64,000 nucleotides of DNA from Glandiceps talaboti. Its lineage: Eukaryota; Hemichordata; Enteropneusta; Spengelidae. The notes beneath the pieces are model-generated. The model searched no databases and was not told where the DNA came from. It was given only the letters and a program-made list of their open reading frames with translations. Numbering within the stretch: position 1 is the first letter of the stretch; each line of letters begins with the position of its first letter. The stretch is from NCBI RefSeq assembly GCF_964340395.1, contig NC_135552.1, positions 14,603,694 to 14,667,693 of the forward strand, in the 5' to 3' direction. Made by a program: the position numbers and the translations under genes. Positions 23,048-34,310 of this stretch are shown piece by piece.

Positions 23048-26000
23048 GATGACTTAGAGTCAAAAACCACCAGACCAATCACCTTCGATAATTGGTTGGA
23101 ACATTAATGGTGTTGGATGATGCTGTTAGTGTGTGAGTGCTGAGTTTGCCTGTGAGTTGATGACAAGTGGTATTGTACTGACAGATTCATGAAACCTCTG
23201 TTCAACATGACTTTGTTTAGATTTCTGAGTCAAGATGTATTCTTCTCGTTTGTCAAGTTATACCTTTCCATTTTGTTTATGAGCTCTGTTACACTGATGA
23301 TTTTAAATGTGACCATCGTGGTAGAATTCATAACACATGTTTGAAGTTGGAATTATAATTCATTGCATAGGTAAATTGATTGAATATTGTCTTATACGTT
23401 CATTTTCACAGAATACATTTAATGTTACAAATAATAATTTTGTAGCTGCCACACTCAACCAGGTGACTCTACAAGCACTGTATCATGATACAGTTGTTGG
23501 CAGTTCAGTGACGACTTCAACTGCCACTATGCAACCCAGACAATCAGTACAGGTAAGACTGAAATAATATTGATAATACACAGTCTATTTGTTATTTTGG
23601 GTCCAACAGACATAAATACACATGTAGAGGATCAATAAAAGCAAATGGATACAAGTATAGAATACAACAAAGTCACCCACAATCTCAGTAGAAAAATTGA
23701 TAAGTGTGACTGTATTTTTTCCTGTTTCTCATTACCCGACTGAACCAAAGTTTCAGCTCTGAGAGTCTGACAAAAAAATTATATACAATTATTTTGTCGC
23801 ATGAGTGCAGTAAGGTCATATCTGCCTATACAATTGCATAGCAGATACGATCTTACTGCACTGATGCGATGATTTGCACACGCCCTTAATATTTTGTGGA
23901 ACAGCGCCCTTGCTGGCAAGAATAAAAAAGTGTCTGGACTATCGACAACATATACAGTCATGGCAGCAGCAATGACACTTGTTCATGAACAGCACTTTTC
24001 TTTCATGATGGAAGTTATTCAAATGGGGGGGGGGGGGGCGCTAAGAACATGCCAATTGTGTAGAGAAGCTGGGACAGGGCTTATTATCGGGAATCCAATA
24101 AAAAGACGATAGAGAGGAGGGAAAGGAGAGGCAGAAAAACATCAAGATGATTTTTTATTGTTTTACTTTTTAAAAAAAAAATCAACCGACCATACCACAG
24201 TTACTATGAAACGGTAATGAGAAGCACAAAAAAAGATAAGATCACCCTAAGATATATGTTTCTACAAAGTGCTAACTTGTCAGGATTTCATATGTCAAAT
24301 CTAGAGATTATATGTGACTTGTGTCATAATTGTGTTGTGTTCTCTCTTTGGTGTTTTAGTAATGCAAAATTTCTTTTATCCATTGTTTCATAAACTGCAA
24401 TTAAATTAATTTTTAGCATGTCTTTTCACCCCACCCTCCAAGGTGGCGCTAGAGCGATTTTGTCCATATGTTCATTACCTATCATTTCTCTGACATACAA
24501 TATTCAATTTCATTCAAACTTAGCATACAGGTGACAAATTCTATGGGCCATTATATACGTCCACTTTGTTTTGCAACATATGGAAATTTGACAGAATATC
24601 GGCCATATTTGTGGTAAAAAATATGAAACATTTACTGCATAAGTCAAAAACTATAATACATAGAGACTCTATTCCATATTATCAGGTGCAAACCCATGAC
24701 ATTTGACCATGACCTTCAGGGTTGATTTTCAAAATGAAGCTATTTCTTGCATATTGCAGACATGTTGTGGTATTTAAGGCCCCCAAAAAGTACTTTAGAG
24801 CAAGTGTGTATGTGGGGCAGATGTTATTTCCTTGTTCATGATTGGCTCTGCAGTTGTCTTCACTGAAGTAGGGAGGGTTATTTTTGTGTTTCCCCACGGA
24901 TCTGCAGACTGCATGAGCTGGACAAACACACACACAAAAAAAAAAGACTGACATGAGGGTATTTAAGTGATGTGAGCCATGACCAGAAAAATTCTTCTTT
25001 TTTTTTTGCCTAAGTGTGACCGTTTTAAAGAAAAATCTTGGGCACAGTAAAATTAAGAACAAGGGAAATATGCATTTATTCCATCCATTAGTCAAACTTG
25101 TACATCTTCTATGAAGACTTGTTTTCAATTAACATCAGTTCTTTTTCTCTTTTAATTCCTATATATTTTTACAGAACTCAATTACAATATGTTGTTTTTG
25201 TTTTATTTGTAGATATTTACACAACTCAATGTAACTTTCAGTGGATCAGAGGCAGTTGTTGTGACGTAAGTTACCTCTTCTGACAAATCACAACTTTACG
25301 AAAACAATCCAGCGAATGTTGTCGCTTGATCTTCCAGGGAACACATCAGTTCTACACCTAGTGTGTTTACAGCTGTATTCCATTCCACACCTAGTGTGTT
25401 TACAGCTGTAGTCAGTTCTACATCTAGTGTGTTTACAGCTGTATTCAGTTCTACACCTAGTGTGTTTACAGCTGTAGTCAGTTCTACACCTAGTGTGTTT
25501 ACAGCTGTAGTCAGTTCTACTCCTAGTGTGTTTACAGCTGTAGTCAGTTCTACATCTAGTGTATTTACAGCTGTAGTCAGTTCTACACCTAGTGTGTTTA
25601 CAGCTGTAGTCAGTTCTACTCCTAGTGTGTTTACCACTGTGGTCAGTTCTACACCTAGTGTGTTTACAGCTGTAGTCAGTTCTACTCCTAGTGTGTTTAC
25701 AGCTGTAGTCAGTTCTACTCCTAGTGTGTTTACAGCTGTAGTCAGTTCTACACCTAGTGTATTTACAGCTATACTCAGTTCTACACCTAGTGTATTTACA
25801 GCTGTAGTCAGTTCTACACCTAGTGTGTTTACAGCTGTACTCAGTTCTACTCCTAGTGTGTTTACAGCTGTACTCAGTTCTACTCCTAGTGTATTTACAG
25901 CTGTAGTCAGTTCTACACCTAGTGTGTTTACAGCTGTAGTCAGTTCTACTCCTAGTGTGTTTACAGCTGTAGTCAGTTCTACACACAGTGTATTTACAGC

Positions 26001-27245
26001 TGTACTCAGTTCTACACCTAGTGTGTTTACAGCTGTACTCAGTTCTTCACCTAGTATGTTTACAGCTGTAGTCAGTTCTACTCCTAGTGTGTTTACAGCT
26101 GTAGTCAGTTCTACACACAGTGTATTTACAGCTGTAGTCAGTTCTACACCTAGTGTGTTTACAGCTGTAGTCAGTCGTACACATAGTGTGTTTACAGCTG
26201 TATTCAGTTCTACTCCTAGTGTGTTTACAGCTGTAGTCAGTTCTACATCTAGTGTATTTACAGCTGTAGTCAGTTCTACTCCTAGTGTGTTTACAGCTGT
26301 AGTCAGTTCTACTCCTAGTGTGTTTACAGCTGTAGTCAGTCGTACACCTTGTGTATTTACAGCTGTATTCAGTTCTACCTAGTGACTAGTAGTGTGTTTA
26401 AGGGATGATCACATGATGTCACACAAGCTCAATAAATGAACTTAGTTTGGTTGGGGGGAGAGGGGGTCTGGTGTCAGTGTGATTGCTGAACCTCATTTTC
26501 GCATGTCTCCCAAACTGAGAAAACTTTCACACCTTTAACTTAAGTCTGTGTTTGTAACTTAATACATTGCAAAAAGCTAATGTGTAATAAGTTTGTTATT
26601 GTATGTAACATAGCAAAGATTTGACACATTCTATTGATCTTTTGCAATTTATTGAGTTGCAAACAAGGTCTTGGCATGTGTTGTTTTACATTGATTTTAC
26701 AAGTAGGAAGCCATAACATAAGTTTTATGAACTTAAAAAAAAAAAATACCCAATCCTCATCCATATGGCCACATTAATTGTGGTTGTTGTAGACTGGTAC
26801 AATTTTAATAAACAGAGTATTAGTAATAAAATATACCTGAACACTGTGTTTTAATTTTCAGGTTTGTGTGTGATCCCAAGAGGCAGATATCTCATAACCT
26901 TTACTTTAAATTTCAGTAAGTACATCTTATAGTTGGTTAAGTTTTATTAAGTACATGCTCTGTTTTTATCAGCTGTAAAGATTTAAATATTACCTTACGT
27001 AATGAAATTATACATCAAAATATACTTCCCTTTTGTTGAGATGAATACCAGTAATATACTTAGTACATAACAGCAATAACTAATAACAAAAACTAAAAAC
27101 AGTGGCCACATTTCATGAATGTTTTCTTCTCCTTTATCTTCCATTCAGAGCTACAGTACAGACCAGTTTTCTGTCCCACTCAGAGGAGTCAACGGCAACC
27201 GCTGAATTGTTCACATCTTGTGTGTTACAAAATTATCGCAGATGA
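16973..27245 (+). CDS. TMEM106: TMEM106-family type II lysosomal membrane protein, complete, seven exons
   Basis: Exons 16973-17165, 18791-18854, 20923-21088, 23412-23552, 25213-25265, 26862-26915 and 27149-27245 total 768 nt, 255 aa plus stop, with all phases compatible. Vertebrate TMEM106A/B/C are about 250-275 aa. The cytosolic N-terminus has the conserved CPTCRGTGKIPRG motif (Cys53, Cys56), then ELVALIPYSDKRLRPRRT. One transmembrane helix follows (about 87-110, TLYVCIAIFICLAIAGLLIF, ending FLFP). The lumenal domain keeps NVTNNN, glycosylation sequons (NTT, NVT, NVT) and two cysteines (Cys209, Cys248) at the places of the lumenal disulphide in TMEM106B. Family members sit in late endosome/lysosome membranes and affect lysosome size, acidification and transport. 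The paralogue level (A, B or C) cannot be set. The C-terminus is short (SCVLQNYRR). A candidate AATAAA lies at 27465-27470. A 1-kb minisatellite follows exon 5 and a fold-back element follows exon 3. Confidence 0.95.
18915..19260 (+). repeat. Dispersed repeat, family G, copy 1
   Basis: It shares CCAAACTTTGCC, GAAAGCTTG, GGGGTTTCACAGTCTTG and GAGAATTGG, in order, with the reverse complement of 32790-33100. A poly-C run (about 19084-19099) interrupts it. It is intronic in TMEM106 and non-coding. Confidence 0.65.
19500..19810 (+). repeat. Dispersed repeat, family H, copy 1
   Basis: It shares ordered blocks with 24470-24725: ATCATTTCTCTGACAT, CATTCAAAC, TTTACTGCATAA, ATTACCAGGTGCAA (ATTATCAGGTGCAA in the second copy) and GACCTTCAG. 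Both copies lie in TMEM106 introns in the same orientation. No coding signal. Confidence 0.65.
20220..20660 (+). repeat. About 120-bp tandem repeat in a TMEM106 intron
   Basis: Four units share AATGTATGCAAAT, AGCAACAAGACCACGCCCAT and ACAAAGATAACAACAGG. The reverse complement of this unit occurs at 14800-15150 inside LANCL. Confidence 0.8.
21131..21488. mobile_element. Fold-back element 45 bp after the TMEM106 exon 3 donor
   Basis: The arms 21131-21245 and about 21375-21488 are inverted copies. The left arm starts GGCTTGTTAGTGCCATTG and the right arm ends CAATGGCACTAACAAGCC. Inside are TTTGAATTTCCGA, CAGTTTATTGTCCAAAACTG and CCACATTTTCAG with their complements. A second small inverted pair (CACCGTGGTGAAAAAG / CTTTTTCACC-like) sits at the centre. 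No protein is encoded. Confidence 0.85.
22795..23048 (+). repeat. Compound TATG / TG / CTGT microsatellite
   Basis: Runs of GTAT, GT and a perfect CTGT tract at the 3' end. It is framed by AGTAGTGCCATAGGCATGG before and TCAAAAACCACCAGACC after. Similar flanks accompany the microsatellites or repeats at 19404, 17478 and 31530. The six overlapping open frames here are repeat translation. Confidence 0.9.
23805..23861. repeat. 57-bp hairpin repeat, family F, copy 1
   Basis: GTGCAGTAAGGTCATATCTG pairs with GCAGATACGATCTTACTGCAC around CCTATACAATTGCATA. A second copy lies at 28477-28533 with the same loop. It may be a very short MITE or a mobile hairpin. Confidence 0.75.
24470..24725 (+). repeat. 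Dispersed repeat, family H, copy 2
   Basis: Second copy of the family described at 19500-19810, intronic in TMEM106, preceded by GTGGCGCTAGAGCGATTTTG. Confidence 0.6.
25346..26382 (+). repeat. 33-bp minisatellite, about 31 units, after TMEM106 exon 5
   Basis: The unit reads CAGTTCTACACCTAGTGTG then TTTACAGCTGTAGT. The array starts 80 bp after the exon 5 donor (GTAAGT at 25,266) and fills 1.04 kb of the intron. The unit length is a multiple of three and most units lack stops in several frames, giving a 339-codon frame of VFTAVVSSTPS repeats on the plus strand and a 232-codon frame on the minus strand. Neither starts from an exon: the exon 5 frame meets TAA in its own donor. Every unit contains TTTACAG, which resembles a 3' splice site. 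Confidence 0.95.
26545..26772. mobile_element. Palindromic MITE, family A, copy 3
   Basis: It keeps the inner arms (TTTGTAACTTAATACATTGC and TTGCAATTTATTGAG) and the right terminus ATCCTCATCCATATGGCCAC. The left terminus is lost. It is intronic in TMEM106, before exon 6. Confidence 0.75.
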
Positions 27246-28476
27246 GGAGAAAGTATTAACTTATTATTATTAGCTTCAAATCTTAATACACAAAGTTGTG
27301 TGTTTTATTTTAGTGCACCCCAAACAGTTTAATACAACAAACTGTCATTATCCAGCTACAAATTGGGCTAATCCTAGAATTTCATACTGTCCATTTTGTC
27401 CAAATTTCCACCATGGCTGCATCTGACACCAAAATAACTTTAAAGTATTTGAAAGGTAGTTTGAAATAAAAAATTTGACACAGATTTAGATGTGAAAATA
27501 CATCCATGCCATTTAGCCAACATCACAGAATTGACAAAGTATGGCCATATTATTATCATTAATTAAAACTAGAAAATATAATGAGACAGCATGCAATTGG
27601 GTATTGAGTTATTGATGGCATCAAATCAGATTTTTAACTGTTTGGGATATACTAAAATATACCAGTGTATATACAGAGATGTCAAAGTATGAAAACACAC
27701 TTCTATTATCTAGATATGAGGATACATATTAATACACTTATTGCCTGGCTATGAAAGCACCAGTAGAAGTCTGTAACCCTGAGGGCTAACTGTTATGCTG
27801 CAACTACTTCCTGAGGCTAAGACCCGAGGGAAATAGTTGCTATAGAACAGCATGAGGGGTAATATGACGACTTCTTGTGCCGCATAAAACCAGGCAATAA
27901 GTGTTTTATAACACATCATGTTCCCAGGCACAGGTTCTTTTCATAGTCAAAGCAAATCACCGGTAGTGCCCTAGGGAAAATTGAATAGAAATAGTGCATG
28001 TCCTATGCAAATTGGGTCACTAGTTCTCACCATGTGACATGATCTAAGCCAATCACTGAAGGCGATGATGTGTTATAATCTATTGTAATCAGAATACCTT
28101 GATTATTCAAGATGTATTAGAATATGACGGAAAGTTTTAAACTTGTTTTCTGCGTGCATCTCCAATGAGTATGTAAAGAATTTGATATCACATTAAATGC
28201 ATACAAGAAAGATAAAAATACAACAGGAGGCTAGATAAATTTATGTTCCCATTTACAGCAAACATAGTGAATTCATGCATCAGTGTTTTTGGTAAAGTTG
28301 GGGAACCCCGGTACTACGGAAAGTGGGAAAGGGGTAAAAATGGCAGTGTTTCCCAACCGAGTCTATGGTAATTTTGTTTTAGACCGAGGTAAAATGACAT
28401 GGGGGAACCCCGGTAGATTTTACCTACTTATGACCCTTAGCAAAAACTCTGTTTCCTAGATAATATCGTTGCACCT

Positions 28477-28533
28477 GTGCAGTAAGATCGTATCTACCTA
28501 TACAATTGCATAGCATACATGACCTTACTGTAC
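28477..28533. repeat. 57-bp hairpin repeat, family F, copy 2
   Basis: It is a second copy of the hairpin at 23805-23861 with the same CCTATACAATTGCATA loop. The arms differ at a few bases. Confidence 0.7.
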
Positions 28534-31500
28534 AGACGCGATGATATGTTGGGTTGATATCAAGTAACCTAATGGCTGAAAAACCATGCTTCTTTGTATA
28601 GAAACTTTAATACCACTAAATATTCAAGATTCCTGTACATGTACTCCAGGTTTGTGAGACCGGAAAATAGAAATGTTAGTCTTTAAAGCTGCACTAAATG
28701 CAACTGGAACATTTTTTTGCAACTTTTTCATGAAATGTAATGACTTACTTGTAATATAGTACACCCTGAACAGTATTGAATCTATTGTGGGTAAACATAT
28801 TTGTGTAACTGTACACATAGTATGGTGCAGTAAACCAATAAGTTGATTTTGGGGGTCCACACCCAAAAAAATAGCGCTGATAATGCAATCATGATTTCAA
28901 CCTGGTACATATACTACTTCTCAATATAGTCGACTGCTAATTAAAATTGAATGTCTTATTATCGTTATTTTAACAATTTTCAGTAAATATATTGTTGGTT
29001 GTCTGATCAAGAAATTAATACTCCTGTATGTCTTATAGTCAAGTACTCAGTTCATGATTGCAAATCCACCTGAAGCTGATTTTATTGTTTTAAAGACAGG
29101 TCAATAAAAATGATGCAGATAATGATAAACTTTATTTAAATTTGATAACTCATTTGGCAATTGAGAGCTATCGTCCACTGCGTTCCAATCCAATGAAATG
29201 AGTTTAAAAAGCCAACCAAAGAAAAACACGATGGAACATGAAACCTGAATACTCCAGAAGGTTACAGGAGTGCAGAAGAAGAAAAATAAACATCCTATAA
29301 GAAAATGCCTTCTCATGATTTAAAGTACTTAGAGTAGAAATGACTTTATCTTGGAGTTTCACTCCACACACTCGGACAACTTCAAATGCAAAAGAAACAA
29401 TTACATAGGTGCCATGAACAGTGGGGATGTAGAAGTAGTCAAGTTGACAATGTTGATTACTAGCTGGAAAAATTGAAGCCTTTAAAATCATCAAGTTCAT
29501 GTGTACTGTTTTCAGCAGGAGCCTCTTTCTACTGCACTGTGAAAGAATGGCAATGTTTATTAATTTTTTATGTGGATTGGGTAAAGGATCCTGCTGTGTG
29601 TGTTGTGTTGTGTCTCTGTTATTTGTTAGTGTAGAGTTGAATTGTGTCTATCTTTGTCTCAAAAATGTCCTGTCCCAAGAGTGAAAAACCAATGTAACAT
29701 CATTGTATTTCCTGTCAGTAGTTTTTTGTTTAAAATCGGGAAAAAGTTAGACCTTGTCTTACAATTCTGAGTAGGTCTTTACTTTGATGCACCACTGAAT
29801 ATGGAGAAAGTTTTCCACAATATTTAGTTTGGAATCCAACCTTTTGCATATAAGTTTTACAAATGTGTAACAGGACATTGGGTGGGTTGATGATGGAAAG
29901 TACAGCTAACAATGTATCTTTAATAGTATAATCATAGGGTGGAGGGTCTATTCACATATTTAGTTTGATAATCAGGGGTTGGTGGAGGTTCTATGGATTA
30001 AGTGGTGAACTTTCATTCACTTCACTAATTTATGATAATGTATTTTGTACAGAAGGTCAAACAGGTGATGTTAACAGAGAGGAAAATTTATAACAAAGTA
30101 TTCAATGCAAAATATGGTTTATTAGAACCTATTGTTATGTAAATTTGAATTACCTTTGGAGCTGGTACTTTTTTTTGTTTCTGTTTTTGTAAATCTTTTA
30201 CTTATGTTTAGTAAATGTTTTTGTTCTTTTTTTTTGTCTGACATGTAACCTTTTGTACATGTGAACATGTGCCGCTGATTAATTTCTATTGAAAAGCACT
30301 GTATGTACAAAACAGTACATAAACTATCAAATAAAATACAGCGTAAATGTCAATTTATCTCTTCCTCTCAGTCTAATAGGTTACATTGTGAAACTTTTCA
30401 CCCTTTATATGGTTTGAACAGGTCTAACAGAAAAAGTCTGCTTATAGATGAAAGATACTTCTTCAGAAGGGAATCTTCAAGTTCAATGTCACTTTATACT
30501 ATACCTGTCAGCCAATCCCTGGTACAAAATAATGTCCAGTCCTTCACTGATGTGATGACATGGCCTGGTTTAAGTGGTTGCTGACCACGAAAGACAGGTC
30601 ATTCTGTGGAGTTGTCATTGATATGTAACATGGCATAGGACTGTGACAATTTGTTCATATATCTGCTGATTAGGATCGGGATTAAAAACTGGGACGAACA
30701 TATCAGTTATTTCGGATTAAATACCACTTTTCAAATGCGTGCATTGAAAAATTGCTTGGACAACATATGTCCAACCCATGGCTTTTTTTTTGTAGGTATT
30801 TGAGTGTAGAAAGTATACATACATACCTGTTTCCACATGCACTGTGTCATAGTTATGTGTGCTAGAGCATTCAAAGGTTATTGAATGTTTATCTCTCAGT
30901 TTTCCAGATTGGGAGATATTTCTGGTTGTACTCAAAAGAGGGGGGTCACTATTTCATGTCACAGGTTTGACTGTATATTATAGAGTTTGTAGTAACAGGT
31001 TGGTAGAATCAAATGAACATTTCTATACTCACACAGTCAAAACAAATTTTGGACGTGAATCCTGATCCCGAGACACCTGATAACATCCCAGAGTAGGAGT
31101 GCACTCCACCCCTATGGTTGATTTTGATGAAAATTTGAAAAATTTTGAAAATTTCAGTGAAAATTTTGGATTTGCTCCAAAAAAATGTTTTGACTCGGAC
31201 TAGAAATTTTCATCTGATAATATGAATCCTGAACATGAATACTCATTCTCATAAGTTGGCAGAAAGTTTAAGCCAACACAAACACAAAGAGATATCATTT
31301 ACTAATACGATGTACCTATATTGTATTTCTTTAACTTATGTTAATTTAAATGACAAGTTTTTTTCTCCTTTAGTTGCAATCTCATATTTTCTTCAAATGT
31401 GATGATACTTTTTAGAAAGCATCCAGGCTATTGATTTTTTATTTTGTTGAAGAGGAAATAAACAAAGAATGATTTATTTGTACGTAATTGAGGTCACTGC

Positions 31501-31986
31501 CCCCGTTTTAGCACTACCGAACTGTGGTTTAGTAGTGTTATAGGCATGGTGGTGGTGTGTGTGTGTGTGTGTGTGTGTGTGTCAACAACTCAAGTTAAAA
31601 TAGACAGACAGGCCAATAGTTATGCAGAGACAGATGTTCAGAAAGCAATTTGGTACATATAAACATGTATACCAACCGACAGGATTTCGCATCACGTAAA
31701 TTGTGCCCGATTGCCAAGAAACATCAAACTGAAACTGATTGTTCTTTCAGTGGTACACTGTTGCATCGTGGGTCTTAACAGAAATGAATATGGATTAGAT
31801 GAACATTGAATATTCATGATCACAAGTGCATATTTCCTTTAAATAGTCCTTATTCATTTATTCAGCGTGCTTAAAACAAATATTTCGTCATATCATTTCT
31901 ATTTTTGTTCCGATAGAAAGTATACTATGTTGGTTAGCCTTTGTTATTTGCTTTTCTGTTTGTCATCAGCACATCTTTCTTCATTT

Positions 31987-32031
<45 letters not shown>

Positions 32032-32789
32032 TGTGTGTGGTGTTTGTGTGGTATGGGTGGGGTGGGGGGTTTAACATTTTTTTTTTTCATGTTTATGTTT
32101 TCAATATTAAACTTGACCTCATCTAAAGTCCGCATATTTTTCAACTTTGAGGTCTCACCTTAATAAGACAGACACAAATAAAAACTATTGTTCAATGTGG
32201 TAGATGACACAAGTGGGTGATAGCAATGCCTCTACAATGTGAGAATCTAATCCTGTAATCAAGATAGTGTGAATATAGAAAGTCCCTCAAAATGTACACT
32301 GCAAGGTGAAAGTAAGTCATCAGCAATACCAACCTAGTGTGACTTGTGTGTGGATAATCAAACCAATGTCTATTCGATAGCTCATATCAACGTATCACAA
32401 CAGTAGTTTCAGTTTGCATCTATCTTAGGAAAAACCGAGACCTCAGTTGCCACAGTAGTATGTATTAGCTTCTTAATTTCACTAGTCTTACTTCATGGTG
32501 TAAGATTCTAGGTAAGGTCGTCTGTGATAAAACTCAAAACATAGGAAGTAACAACTCATATTCAGTGTTATAATCATATTTATTTTAATATTTGACTCCT
32601 ACGTATCTTATAAATATAGAGGTACAGTTATAAGCCCTTGTAGCTCAAACTTTCACGATTTCTGTTAATTTTGGCCCAGTAAAAAAAACCGCCAATGGCA
32701 GCGTAGTACAACTGATGATAACGTTGAACAGTGCAATGTGAAATGTGTCTCAAAATACTATTAAACTGTTTAAACTTATGCTGTTACTT

Positions 32790-33100
32790 TGTTCAAGAAA
32801 ACTCCAATTCTCAGCTAAAATCAAGATAAAACATGAGGGGTTATCGTACAGATTTTTGAAATTGAGGTCAACATGTTAACAAAATGAAGCCATTTTAGAA
32901 TCCAATATGGCCGTCAAATACTAAGATAGCTCTACAGGAAAATAAAAAATTGCCAATTTCCTTGAAAACAAGACTGTGAAACCCCAAATTTCTTTTATTA
33001 TTTCAAAAGGACCAGACAAGCTTTCATACGGCAAAGTTTGGAGAAATTTTCAGAACTTTGTTTTTCAGTGAAATTGGTCCAGAGGCTTTTTCATATTTTA
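32790..33100 (-). repeat. Dispersed repeat, family G, copy 2
   Basis: It is the reverse complement of the repeat at 18915-19260. A short piece (about 55865-55920) is also present in the thrombospondin gene. Confidence 0.6.
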
Positions 33101-34194
33101 ATTTAAGTAGTCTATCAGCCATACACCCCTAGAAACATCACTACCAACTATCAAACAATGAGATCACCATGACATTAACAAAATGTCATCTCCACATCCT
33201 TATATATGTTCCCATCATATATTTCACATCAATCTGCCATGGAATTTTGGAGTTAAAGATTATTTTTTACCCAAAGCCACATTAGTGGACCTATTTACAC
33301 AGTAACTATGGGGTCATCATATAATCAACAATTCTTCAGCTACACATCCCAAGAAACATACAAACACAATGTTGCTCTGATCAACTGGGTAGTTTAAAAT
33401 CAGGTTTTGATTTTCATATCACTTGTCAGATAAATTCACCTTGAACAAATTGACAAGAATTTCCTGGAAGCCACCTTACCTCAGTTCAGACCAATCTGCT
33501 TGGTGAACTTGTTTTACCCAAATCACATTTTTGACTCAAATGCCATATCAACACACACACAGACACTTCCCTATGCCTATTGCACATGAAAATTATGGGA
33601 TGCTGACAGGCTTGTACAACAAGGAAATCATGCATGCTTCAGAAAGTATAACATAAGCAGAAAGTGGAAACAAAAATTATGAAAAAAGTTAAAGTTGTAA
33701 AAACTATGGGACCTATAGACAATGTCACAGTCAAAAGATTTCTTTGAAGTGACTCGCAAACTTTCACCAATAACTTGTCATCATTGTCAGGAGCATTGGC
33801 GGTGGGCTACAACTTTGCTGATGAGACATCAGCGAAATAAGTAAGAAATTTTCATCCCCCAGTTCACAAACATTCATTCTCACAAGATATCATTAGCTTG
33901 AAATAATTTGCATTTATTATTTTCAAAATCTTTATTACTACTTAAAACAGTCAAGTGAGAAACTTGACGTCAAAAATAATGGACAAATTGGTCACCTTTT
34001 AACCACTGGAGTAAATGAGTACAAAATGGCTTGAATATACTACTGTTTTCAAGTCAGTGGATATTTTCAAGAACTTTGGTATAACTGAACTGTAACATTT
34101 AAAAGGAGCATTTTCAATTGAGAGTCTTTGCAATTCATATCTTATGCTAGTATGGTAACCTGAAAGCCAATATGAGAGTTTATCTTTTGAGAGT

Positions 34195-34300
34195 TCCTGT
34201 TACTATGGGAGCATATGGCCATCTTGTTACAATGAGAACATACAACCATCTTGTTACTAAGGGGACATGCAACCATCTTGTTACCATGGGACCATACCGT
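34195..34300 (-). repeat. 27-bp minisatellite directly after the APH-1 stop codon
   Basis: About four units built around CCATCTTGTTAC and GGGACATGCAA lie within 10-115 nt downstream of the stop on the gene strand, so they would be in the 3' UTR of the mRNA. Confidence 0.75.
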
Positions 34301-34310
34301 CATCGTCTTT

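Larger units (their letters stand above)
27246..34310. other. Convergent intergenic / 3' UTR region of TMEM106 and APH-1
   Basis: No coding exon is recognisable. TMEM106 (plus) probably ends soon after the AATAAA at 27465. APH-1 (minus) has AATAAA on its strand at about 33931-33936 and 33913-33918, some 380-400 nt after its stop. The region holds the family F hairpin copy (28477-28533), GT microsatellites (about 31553-31583 and 31989-32040) and repeats shared with 59100-59290 (about 32160-32330) and 18915-19260 (32790-33100). Confidence 0.55.

Noticed and set aside
25363-26382. 339-codon open frame of VFTAVVSSTPS repeats (mucin- or adhesin-like)
   Set aside because: It is a translation of a 33-bp minisatellite inside a TMEM106 intron. 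Other frames are open as well, including one on the opposite strand, and no exon of TMEM106 reads into it.
8316-26382. CRISPR-like regular arrays
   Set aside because: The units are contiguous with no unique spacers, and the context is a eukaryotic intron.
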